A stretch of 7,213 nucleotides of DNA from a bacterium (GTDB lineage Bacteria; Spirochaetota; UBA4802; UBA5550). The notes beneath the pieces are model-generated. The model was given only the letters and a program-made list of their open reading frames with translations. It did not search any database and had not been told where the DNA came from. The translations under genes were made by a program, and so were the position numbers. The stretch is taken from assembly GCA_024224995.1 (NCBI GenBank), contig JAAENB010001340.1:1-7213 (forward strand). Direction: 5' to 3'. This document shows positions 1 through 5,750 of the stretch, in pieces. Position 1 is the stretch's first letter. The number at the start of each line of letters is the position of its first letter.

Positions 1-138
1 GACGGCAGTTGGTCCGCGTGGATGCCGTATTTATTACCGTTTAACTTTTCGGTAGTGGATGAAGAAACTTCCGGCATGCTTTATTTACAATTTCGAGACG
101 CGCGAAGTAATGTACTCAGCACACAGGTTAGTTATTAA
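1..138 (+). CDS. C-terminal end of a protein with an Ig-like/surface beta domain (partial)
   Basis: Reading frame 1 is open from the window edge to a TAA at 136-138 and gives the last 45 residues of a protein whose start lies outside. The segment runs from DGSWSAWMPYLLPF to MLYLQFRDARSN and ends VLSTQVSY. The 'Y-x-QFRDA-x-x-N-x-x-S' pattern is the closing strand typical of bacterial Ig-like or fibronectin-like repeats in cell-surface and secreted proteins (family knowledge, not proven by 45 residues). The stop is only 15 bases before the ATG of the toxin gene, on the same strand, so the two are probably co-transcribed. A structural or adhesive part of the same export system is possible but cannot be shown here. 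Confidence 0.6.
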   Translation, partial: DGSWSAWMPYLLPFNFSVVDEETSGMLYLQFRDARSNVLSTQVSY

Positions 139-153
139 TCAACGGGGCCGTAT

Positions 154-2040
154 ATGACAAAATATAAATATCACAAAGAGTCCCCTCCTGAAAAGATCCG
201 GGTCCGGAGGAAAAAGTCCGGTCCTGAGAAAAAGCAGAAACCCAAAGGGCAGCCCCGGCACCCGGAACCCACTACAGACTATATCCTGTATTTACAGAGG
301 ACTGTGGGAAACAAAGGGGTTGAGCAGCTTATTCAAAGCGGGGCCATTGAACCGCTTATGAACGCCGGGAAAACTTCAGCGCATGAAGCTAAAACAGCTC
401 TTGCGTCTCTTGTTGCTGAAAAGAATCCGGAAGTTTTTCGCGACCTGTACAAACAAGGTCTGTATCCGCATTTACAGCCCAAACTTGAGGTAAGCAGCCC
501 CGGAGATCTATTCGAACAGGAAGCGGACCGGGTAGCTGAAAAGGTCGTAAATATGAGTGATTTCGATGTACAGCGACAAAGTGTTAACCTTGACATTCAA
601 ACCAAAGAAAATACAGGAGGGGCAGCTGTTGTTGATTTCGGCGTAGAATCGGGCATCCGTAGTATGAAAGGAGGCGGACAGCCTCTCCCGGATTCCACAG
701 GCAGGTATTACAAAGCCCGGTTTAACAGGGATTTTGATCATGTCCGTATTCACACCGGGAGCAGGGCAAATGAACTGGCCCGGGCCATAAATGCCAGAGC
801 TTTTACAACGGGAAATGATATTTTTTTTGCAAAAGGGGAGTATAACCCGGCCGGTAGAGAGGGTAAGAAGCTCATTGCCCATGAGTTGACTCATGTTGTA
901 CAGCAAAAAGCCGGTATTGATAGATTAATGGCTCATAAGGTGCAAGCTAAGAATAATACTGACCTGGACTTAATGAAACATTTTAGTGTTTGTTATTTGC
1001 ACATGGAGCCGGAGATCTTTACCAAATTTATTATACCGTATAAAGATAATCCCGACAATATAAGGAGTTACTATTTAGGCAGGCTTAAAGGGTTTGGCCC
1101 CGGTATTGGGCAAGGATTGTTGAATACCCTCCTGGATATTTGGGAACTGCTAAAAGTGGCAGGCCCTGCTTATAAAAATAAATTTGCAGAGATATGGGAC
1201 GATCCGGTAGGGACTTTCAAGAGAGATACGGAATATACTATATCAAGCTATAAAAGTTTTTACAAGGTTCTTCATAAAGCTTTCAAGGCTATTAAAAATG
1301 ATCCCGGTATCCAGGATGAGATTCTGGAAATGGTCAATGGGGTTATTGATAAAAAAATTGCCGCTTTTTTAAAACAGTGGGTAGAGAAGAATAAAACACC
1401 AAAAGATCAGGGCTATGAGATAGGTTTTTTATCCGGAGTGCTGGTTGGTGAAATTATAGGGGCTGTTGTTGGCGGAAAGGGCCTGCTTAAAATAGGGAAG
1501 CTTTCAAAGATTACCAAACTCGCAAAGCTGGCCAAAACAGCAAAGTTTCAGGCTATTCTTGATAGGCTCGGTCTTGGGTTCCTGAAAAAGTTGATTGGTA
1601 AGGCGGAAGATGTTATAAAAATTCGTAAAGGACTTGTCAAAAAAACAGTTGATAAAAATCCTGTTAAGTTTGTAGATGAAAATGCTTATATGAGTAATCG
1701 CGCTAGATTGTATAATGATTCAGCTCAAGGGGCTCGTTCAAATACAGTAACACAAAAAGGACAAGCTCCACAGATTACACGTATATTAGAAGATGGTTCA
1801 AATAAAGGCGTTAGGTTTGATGGAATTGATATTAATAACAGAGTTTTAATAGATAGAAAGTTATCAGTTGTAACTACAACAAAGGCTAAAAATCAAGCTT
1901 TACGTCAATCGCAAGCTTTGAGTGAGAATAACCTCACAGGTAGATGGGAAGTCCCTAATCAAGCTCAAGCAAATAGAGCAAAGAAAATGTTAGAAGAGTT
2001 AAAAATAAAAAATATCACAGTAAAGGTGGTAAAAGAGTGA
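154..2040 (+). CDS. DUF4157 (eCIS-core) polymorphic toxin with C-terminal restriction-endonuclease-fold nuclease domain
   Basis: A 628-residue modular toxin. Residues 3-36 are very basic (Lys/Arg/Pro rich) and there is no signal peptide. Residues 110-134 carry the 'LEVSSPGDLFEQEADRVAEKVV' type segment, and residues 174-252 form a DUF4157 domain ending in HELTHVVQQ (H243, E244, H247: an HExxH zinc-protease signature). DUF4157 is known from cargo of extracellular contractile injection systems and other polymorphic toxins. Residues 265-500 are unassigned and largely helical; residues 424-445 are glycine-rich and hydrophobic, then a Lys-rich amphipathic stretch follows to about 465. Residues 505-628 look like a Tox-REase type nuclease: FDGID at 555-559, then LIDRK at 565-569 fits PD-(D/E)xK (D555 or D558, D567, K569), followed by QALRQSQALS and GRWEVP motifs. 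The exact subfamily is not assigned. The ATG has a weak GGGG (144-147) upstream. G+C drops sharply near 1666, where the tip begins. Its target is presumably DNA or RNA of a rival or host cell. Confidence 0.85.
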   Translation: MTKYKYHKESPPEKIRVRRKKSGPEKKQKPKGQPRHPEPTTDYILYLQRTVGNKGVEQLIQSGAIEPLMNAGKTSAHEAKTALASLVAEKNPEVFRDLYKQGLYPHLQPKLEVSSPGDLFEQEADRVAEKVVNMSDFDVQRQSVNLDIQTKENTGGAAVVDFGVESGIRSMKGGGQPLPDSTGRYYKARFNRDFDHVRIHTGSRANELARAINARAFTTGNDIFFAKGEYNPAGREGKKLIAHELTHVVQQKAGIDRLMAHKVQAKNNTDLDLMKHFSVCYLHMEPEIFTKFIIPYKDNPDNIRSYYLGRLKGFGPGIGQGLLNTLLDIWELLKVAGPAYKNKFAEIWDDPVGTFKRDTEYTISSYKSFYKVLHKAFKAIKNDPGIQDEILEMVNGVIDKKIAAFLKQWVEKNKTPKDQGYEIGFLSGVLVGEIIGAVVGGKGLLKIGKLSKITKLAKLAKTAKFQAILDRLGLGFLKKLIGKAEDVIKIRKGLVKKTVDKNPVKFVDENAYMSNRARLYNDSAQGARSNTVTQKGQAPQITRILEDGSNKGVRFDGIDINNRVLIDRKLSVVTTTKAKNQALRQSQALSENNLTGRWEVPNQAQANRAKKMLEELKIKNITVKVVKE

Positions 2041-2303
2041 ATATACAAGAAGCAGTTTCAAGAGCATTAATTGAAGTCATTTTGTTTTTAGAATTTAGTG
2101 ATGAAGATAGTGTCCATCCAGATACATCTGTTGAACAGATGGAACATATTGCTTCAACCCTTCAAAAGATGGATGAGAAAGGAATAAAGAATTTTTTAGA
2201 AGTGTGTTCTTTAATGGCAAATGAATATAAAGATGATGAAGAAAAATCTGAGTTTCTTTTATTAATAGGTGAAAATTTAGGAATAAGCGAGGTGCGACTA
2301 TAA
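2037..2303 (+). CDS. Small acidic protein, probable cognate immunity protein of the nuclease toxin
   Basis: An 88-residue protein with a GTG start that overlaps the toxin stop as GTGA, so the two are translationally coupled; AAAGGTGGT at 2022-2030 can serve as ribosome binding site. I do not recognise the family. It has no signal peptide or membrane segment, is predicted mostly helical, and is strongly acidic (for example SDEDSVHPD at 21-29 and KDDEEKSE at 65-72). Small acidic cytoplasmic proteins directly downstream of a nuclease toxin tip are usually immunity proteins that bind the basic nuclease and block it, which would protect the producer and its kin. The gene is AT-rich (about 29% G+C over 2041-2280), like the toxin tip and unlike the toxin's 5' part. 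Function is inferred from position, size and charge only. Confidence 0.7.
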   Translation: MNIQEAVSRALIEVILFLEFSDEDSVHPDTSVEQMEHIASTLQKMDEKGIKNFLEVCSLMANEYKDDEEKSEFLLLIGENLGISEVRL

Positions 2304-2561
2304 GAAAATTAAGCCGACTGCAATTATTATACTTTTGAGTCTATCATTTTTTTTAGTTGTGAATTAGCGGATGAACACTCAATTAAATTTGTTATTACTG
2401 GTGATTCGCCACTAGTCAATATATCCGGTACTGATTTAGATGGAAATAAAACAGAAGAAGACTACAGGAGTTTAGACGAAGGGACTCCATACACATATAT
2501 AAAATATACAAGTGAACCATATCTTTCAATCACTGAAAGCAAAGATGAGGACTCTAAATAA
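2300..2561 (+). pseudogene. Broken small lipoprotein gene (lost start codon and frameshift in a T8 run)
   Basis: No intact ORF exists, but two frames join into a convincing lipoprotein. From 2302 one frame reads KKIKPTAIIILLSLSFF, a basic then hydrophobic signal peptide, and hits a stop just after the T run at 2347-2354. A second frame reads FFSCELADEHSIKF and continues open to TAA at 2559-2561, ending with ITESKDEDSK. With nine Ts instead of eight they fuse to SLSFFFSCELADEH, giving a lipobox-like cysteine. The signal frame lacks ATG/GTG/TTG: ATAAGAAA at 2300-2307 would be ATGAAGAAA with one G added, which would also restore an ATGA overlap with the immunity gene. The mature part would be about 68 residues, acidic and of unknown family. 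Either the gene is decayed, or both indels are sequence errors, or the T run is a phase switch. Confidence 0.6.
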
Positions 2562-2769
2562 TGTAAATCAGTGACCCCACCAGGATGCGCAAGGGATATG
2601 GAGGGTTTAGTCCCGGCACCTTTTGATTTTTTCAATGGATAGGAACCCCTTTGACAGTAATTGGAAATCAAAAGGTGTCGGGACCGGAGCGAAGCGGAGC
2701 CCGGAGGAGCCCGGCCCGAAGGGTGCGCCCGTATTCTGCGAGCACTTTAGCGAAAAGTGGTCAACTTGT
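2562..2769. other. Non-coding repeat-like intergenic stretch between the toxin cassette and the nitroreductase gene
   Basis: About 208 bases without a credible gene. It holds a long inverted repeat (2610-2684), a purine-rich GC-rich tail (2684-2725) with echoing GGAGC/CCGGAG units, and a small hairpin at 2743-2759 (CACTTT...AAAGTG). Short ORFs here read as low-complexity peptides rich in G, P, K and R, and they follow the repeats. The sharp return to high G+C after the AT-rich cassette suggests interspersed-repeat DNA rather than coding DNA. It lies between convergent genes, so it may also hold transcription termination for both sides. Confidence 0.5.
2610..2684. repeat. 20-bp inverted repeat with 35-base loop (terminator-like or element ends)
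   Basis: The left arm at 2610-2629 (GTCCCGGCACCTTTTGATTT) and the right arm at 2665-2684 (AAATCAAAAGGTGTCGGGAC) are complementary at 19 of 20 positions; the single difference still allows a G-U pair in RNA. The loop of 35 bases is long for an intrinsic terminator and no T run follows on the + strand. It could be a long stem-loop between the convergent toxin cassette and nitroreductase genes, or the ends of a small non-autonomous element. Confidence 0.65.
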
Positions 2770-3345
2770 TTACAAATCAAGAATTATCTCATCAAGCGGC
2801 CGTTTGGGAACATGGTGAACATCATCCTTGTCGCGCCAGTATTTAATATCCTCGTCTTTACCAACATCGTCTAGAATAACGGTTTCCCGGGGCTTGCCCA
2901 GGGAGATCGTCAGGAGGATCTCGTACCGGGAAGAAATCTTAAGGGCATGGGCCAGCTGTACTTTGTCAATGGCACCCATGATGCAGCCGCCCAGGTCTTT
3001 TTCCGCCGCACCCAGGAGAATACTGAGGGCAGCAATGCTGTGGTCCCATTTAATGCTTTTTCTAATTTCAGTGTCCCCAAGAATAATAACATAGGCAGCA
3101 GGCCGTTCACCTTCAACAGGCCCGCTCCATTCTTTTAAGTACCCGGCCCAGGCCAGGCAGGGAAATATGAGACTGTTTTTTTGGGGATCGGCAGAAAGAA
3201 TATACTTCAGGGGCTGCATATTATTTGCGGAAGGCGTAAGCCTTGCAATATCAACAAGCTCTTTCAAGGTATCAAGCTCAACAGGAACATCTTCATAAAA
3301 CCGCCGGTAACTCCGGTTCTTCTTAATCAACTCTTTAAATTCCAC
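2770..3345 (-). CDS. Small nitroreductase-family FMN oxidoreductase
   Basis: A 191-residue cytoplasmic flavoprotein of the nitroreductase superfamily (PF00881 type), which uses NAD(P)H to reduce nitro compounds, quinones or other acceptors; the natural substrate is unknown. The N-terminal RSYRRF at 11-16 is the FMN-phosphate-binding motif, PSANNMQP at 38-45 is the typical flavin-contacting segment, and GGCIMGAID at 119-127 is the usual glycine-rich motif near the flavin. The tail KYWRDKDDVHHVPKRPLDEII at 168-188 is characteristic of the short anaerobe versions. The start is a GTG at 3343-3345, supported by GAGAGGGG (3353-3360 on the opposite strand) seven bases upstream. A TATAAT (3366-3371, minus strand) just before that could be a -10 box, although no good -35 box is visible. 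It follows the IMP dehydrogenase gene on the same strand but is separated by a long inverted repeat, so joint transcription is doubtful. Confidence 0.88.
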   Translation of the reverse strand: MEFKELIKKNRSYRRFYEDVPVELDTLKELVDIARLTPSANNMQPLKYILSADPQKNSLIFPCLAWAGYLKEWSGPVEGERPAAYVIILGDTEIRKSIKWDHSIAALSILLGAAEKDLGGCIMGAIDKVQLAHALKISSRYEILLTISLGKPRETVILDDVGKDEDIKYWRDKDDVHHVPKRPLDEIILDL

Positions 3346-3374
3346 AGAAATACCCCTCTCTAAATATTATAACC

Positions 3375-3479
3375 GCGAGCCCCCCATCCCCCAGAGGGGG
3401 CGTAAGAAATATTTTCCTGGACACAGAAATCGAACCGTCAATACACTCTTGCGCCCCCTCTGGGGGTTGGGGGGCTCGC
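3375..3479. repeat. MITE-like 105-base element with 28-33 bp terminal inverted repeats
   Basis: The left arm at 3375-3402 begins GCGAGCCCCCCATCCCCC and the right arm at 3452-3479 is its reverse complement with one mismatch in 28. Pairing continues inwards with one wobble to 3407 and 3447 (TAAGA/TCTTG), giving arms of about 33 bases around a 39-base centre. Each arm also contains CCCCCAGAGGGGG, which can form its own small hairpin. The right arm ends six bases from the IMP dehydrogenase stop codon, so in the minus-strand transcript the element forms a very stable hairpin directly after that gene. This makes it a likely terminator or mRNA-end protector as well as a candidate mobile or interspersed repeat. 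No transposase is present. Confidence 0.8.
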
Positions 3480-3485
3480 AAAACC

Positions 3486-4979
3486 TCACATATACTTCGG
3501 TTCTTTATAAGAATACATATCATGGACACCGCCTTCCATCTGTGCCGACGGAGACCGGATCTCAAACCGCAGGTTGCCGGAAGCGTTGGTGCTGTGTAAC
3601 AGATCCATATTAACAGTGCCCATATCCTGTAAAGAGTGCTTTAATCCCTGTATGAGATAGGGGATATAATCGAAGAGGGAGCCTTTGTCTACAACAGCAC
3701 CGGAAACGCCCTGGGCAACCATGATCTTTGCGTCTTCCGCGAAATATCGCTTAGAGCCGCCTGCTTCCAGCGCTTCCTGTGAAGCCATACCCCGGTAGCG
3801 CTTAAGCCGGATACCGTTTTCGTAAAAGTATTCGCCCGGAGCTTCGGAAGTGCCTGCGAACATGGAGCCCATCATTACGGTAGAAGCGCCAAGAGCCAGC
3901 GCCTTGGCTATGTGGCCGATGTTCGCGATTCCGCCGTCCGCGATAATGGGAACGGAATGTTTTCGAGCGTATCGCGCGGTCCTGAATACGGCAGTGGCCT
4001 GGGCTCTACCAACAGACATGGTGGTCTGAGTGGTGCAAATAGATCCCGGACCCATACCAATCCTGAGGCCGTCGGCACCGGCCTCAATGAGTTTCGCGCA
4101 TTGTTCTTCAGTAACAACATTTCCCCCGATAATGTCGAGCTGGGGGTATTCTTTTTTGATGTATTTTATCATATCGAGCTGGTAGATTGAATTCCCCTGG
4201 GCGGAGTCGATAATAACTACATTGATCCCCGCTTTTACAAGGGCATCAAGTCTTTCTTTTGCTTCATCTTTTGTTGATATTGCGGCACCAACCATTAATT
4301 GTTTCTGGGAATCTTTTGAAGCCATGGGATATTCCCTGTTTTTAACAAGGTCGTTCCTGCACATAAGGGCAACAAGATGCCCGTTATCGTCAACTATCGG
4401 CAATTTGCCTCTTTTTGATTTTCTGAGAATGTCGTTTGCTTCGGAAAGAGAAACTCCTTTTGGAGCCGTAAGAAGGTCCGTTGTCATAACTTCCGACAGC
4501 TTTTTTGTCCGGTTTGACTCAAAATCGGTGTCCCTGTTTGTAACAATTCCAAGGAGCTTTGACTTTAGTTTTCCGGACTCCGTTATAGGAATACCGGAAA
4601 ATCCGTATTTTTCTTTAATATTGTCTATATCGGCAATGGTATGGTCCCTTGATAAAACCATGGGGTCCAGAATAAACCCGTTTTCGTAGCGTTTTACTTT
4701 CATTACTTCTTCGGCCTGGACTTCTATTGTATTATTATAATGAATAATTCCAATACCGCCCATAAGAGCAAGAGCAATAGCCATATTGGCCTCTGTTACC
4801 GTATCCATTGGACTCGAAACCAGGGGACTCTTTAATCTAATATTTCTGGTTAAATTTGACTCTAAAATAACGTCATCCGGGGCAAAATCGATATATCCCG
4901 GCAGGATGATAAAATCGTTATACGCGAGTCCTGTTGGTTGGGTAAAGAGCTCTTCAGCTGAATATCCGTCTTTATTCAT
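3486..4979 (-). CDS. guaB: IMP dehydrogenase, eukaryote-like type
   Basis: It oxidises IMP to XMP with NAD+, the committed step of guanine nucleotide synthesis, in the cytoplasm. The 497-residue protein has the usual length. The barrel starts with [17 protein letters not shown] (16-32) and SPMDTVTEA (56-64). A CBS pair occupies about 100-215 ([12 protein letters not shown] at 194-205). The catalytic loop is [11 protein letters not shown] with Cys315, followed by IADGGI (346-351), YRGM (395-398), the flap with Arg411-Tyr412, and AQGVSGAV (422-429). The sequence resembles animal IMP dehydrogenases more than typical bacterial ones: Arg306 before the loop, Gln423 in the flap, and a tail [11 protein letters not shown]. 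The start at 4979 is preferred because AGAGGAG lies six bases upstream. A longer frame to 5078 would add 33 residues with a spurious hydrophobic segment and has no ribosome binding site. Confidence 0.95.
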   Translation of the reverse strand: MNKDGYSAEELFTQPTGLAYNDFIILPGYIDFAPDDVILESNLTRNIRLKSPLVSSPMDTVTEANMAIALALMGGIGIIHYNNTIEVQAEEVMKVKRYENGFILDPMVLSRDHTIADIDNIKEKYGFSGIPITESGKLKSKLLGIVTNRDTDFESNRTKKLSEVMTTDLLTAPKGVSLSEANDILRKSKRGKLPIVDDNGHLVALMCRNDLVKNREYPMASKDSQKQLMVGAAISTKDEAKERLDALVKAGINVVIIDSAQGNSIYQLDMIKYIKKEYPQLDIIGGNVVTEEQCAKLIEAGADGLRIGMGPGSICTTQTTMSVGRAQATAVFRTARYARKHSVPIIADGGIANIGHIAKALALGASTVMMGSMFAGTSEAPGEYFYENGIRLKRYRGMASQEALEAGGSKRYFAEDAKIMVAQGVSGAVVDKGSLFDYIPYLIQGLKHSLQDMGTVNMDLLHSTNASGNLRFEIRSPSAQMEGGVHDMYSYKEPKYM

Positions 4980-4985
4980 ATTATA

Positions 4986-4992
4986 CTCCTCT
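4986..4992 (-). promoter_or_regulatory. Ribosome binding site that fixes the guaB start
   Basis: On the minus strand AGAGGAG is followed by six bases (TATAAT) and the ATG at 4979. The upstream in-frame ATGs (near 5022 and 5078) have only AT-rich sequence before them. This site therefore decides for the 497-residue form without the N-terminal hydrophobic extension. Confidence 0.85.
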
Positions 4993-4999
4993 GGCATTG

Positions 5000-5047
5000 A
5001 AGGGTTTACCCTTTTGTCCATATATATTATTAATAAAATAATTGCAA
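5000..5047 (-). promoter_or_regulatory. Possible guaB promoter with an inverted repeat near the start site
   Basis: On the minus strand TTGCAA (5042-5047) and TATATG (5019-5024) are 17 bases apart and could be -35 and -10 boxes, each matching four of six consensus bases. Just downstream lies AAGGGTTTACCCTT (5000-5013), a 6+2+6 inverted repeat at the expected transcription start, which could be an operator or a 5'-leader hairpin. The region is very AT-rich, so chance matches are likely. Confidence 0.3.
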
Positions 5048-5206
5048 ATAATGCGCAAACAAATAATTTTTGCTTCAAAAGCGTATATTTTGTACTATAT
5101 TGCGCGATTATTAAATTACAATTTTAGATTTGGGGATTGTTATTTTGCAACCCATTTTGTCAAGCAACAAAGAAAAAATAAGCGATTCCGAAGGGGTAAA
5201 TAGACT

Positions 5207-5569
5207 ATGGGACACTGTAAAAGACGGGGATATTGCTGCCAGGATGTAATGCTTGCTGAAGCGCCCGATATGCTTGAAACCGCCTATAATTATTGGAAAA
5301 AGAGTAAACAAATAGACCCGAATTTTTCGGAAATTTATCTCATTTATCCCATGCTGGAATTCAAATTTGAAAACCCCGAAGAGGACTTGCCCTATCACTA
5401 CCGGTGCAAGCATTTTACCCATGATGAAGAGGGCACGCCAACCTGTTCCATTCACCCCATCCGTCCCCGGATGTGTAGTGGTTTTCCCTATTATGAGGAA
5501 GTGGAGCACCTGGACAGGGACGAGCCTTTGAGTCCCTATGAAGGGTGCGGGTATAATGACCCGGATTAA
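5207..5569 (+). CDS. YkgJ-family cysteine cluster protein (putative zinc/iron-chelating domain)
   Basis: A 120-residue cytoplasmic protein of the CxxCxxCC/YkgJ group (PF03692 type), thought to bind Zn or an Fe-S centre; its biochemical role is not established. Visible metal ligands are Cys4, Cys10 and Cys11 (CKRRGYCC), then YRCKHF with Cys67 and His69, Cys80 and His83 in CSIHPIRPRMC, Cys90, and a last Cys114 in YEGCGY. The H-P-x-RP-x-MC-x-GFP block at 83-94 is the family hallmark. The ATG is the first possible start, since a TAG lies at 5201-5203 in frame; AAGGGG at 5191-5196 is the likely ribosome binding site, with rather long spacing. The gene is divergent from guaB across 227 bases and is probably transcribed alone; no clear promoter can be named. 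Confidence 0.85.
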   Translation: MGHCKRRGYCCQDVMLAEAPDMLETAYNYWKKSKQIDPNFSEIYLIYPMLEFKFENPEEDLPYHYRCKHFTHDEEGTPTCSIHPIRPRMCSGFPYYEEVEHLDRDEPLSPYEGCGYNDPD

Positions 5570-5738
5570 ATTCCCGTTTTTCTATTGAAATATTACCCGG
5601 TATATATTTTTGTGGTACCTGTTTATGGAATTTCTCTAAAAGGTTACCCTCTTTGATTATGTGAGAATTCCCGTAGCCGCTTAATGACAAATACAAAAAA
5701 TCGAGCTTTTTTTGAGTGGTTGCTTAAATTTAAATAAC

Positions 5739-5744
5739 AGGAGA
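5739..5744 (+). promoter_or_regulatory. Ribosome binding site that fixes the thiolase start
   Basis: AGGAGA sits six bases before the ATG at 5751. An in-frame TTG at 5712 would add 13 residues (beginning LSGCLNLNNRR) but lies upstream of this site and has no ribosome binding site of its own. The ATG also matches the usual thiolase N-terminus. Confidence 0.85.
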
Positions 5745-5750
5745 ACCAGA

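Noticed and set aside
2462..2671. ORF of 69 codons on the - strand
   Set aside because: It is antisense to the better-supported lipoprotein frame and covers the repeat arm; the product looks like repeat-derived sequence.
2623..2874. ORF of 83 codons on the + strand across the repeat region
   Set aside because: It runs through the inverted-repeat arm and GC-rich tail and into the antisense of the nitroreductase gene; the peptide has no domain and the start has no ribosome binding site.
4222..4689. Long + strand ORF (155 codons) inside guaB
   Set aside because: Antisense shadow of a clearly conserved IMP dehydrogenase; Ser/Phe-rich product typical of reverse-strand reading.
5111..5509. Minus-strand ORF of 132 codons over the YkgJ-type gene
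   Set aside because: The + strand frame has the full family cysteine pattern; the minus frame has no recognisable motif.
5690..5716. Intrinsic terminator at AAAAAATCGAGCTTTTTTT
   Set aside because: The stem would be almost only A-T pairs with a weak centre; too unstable to call, although the T run is real.
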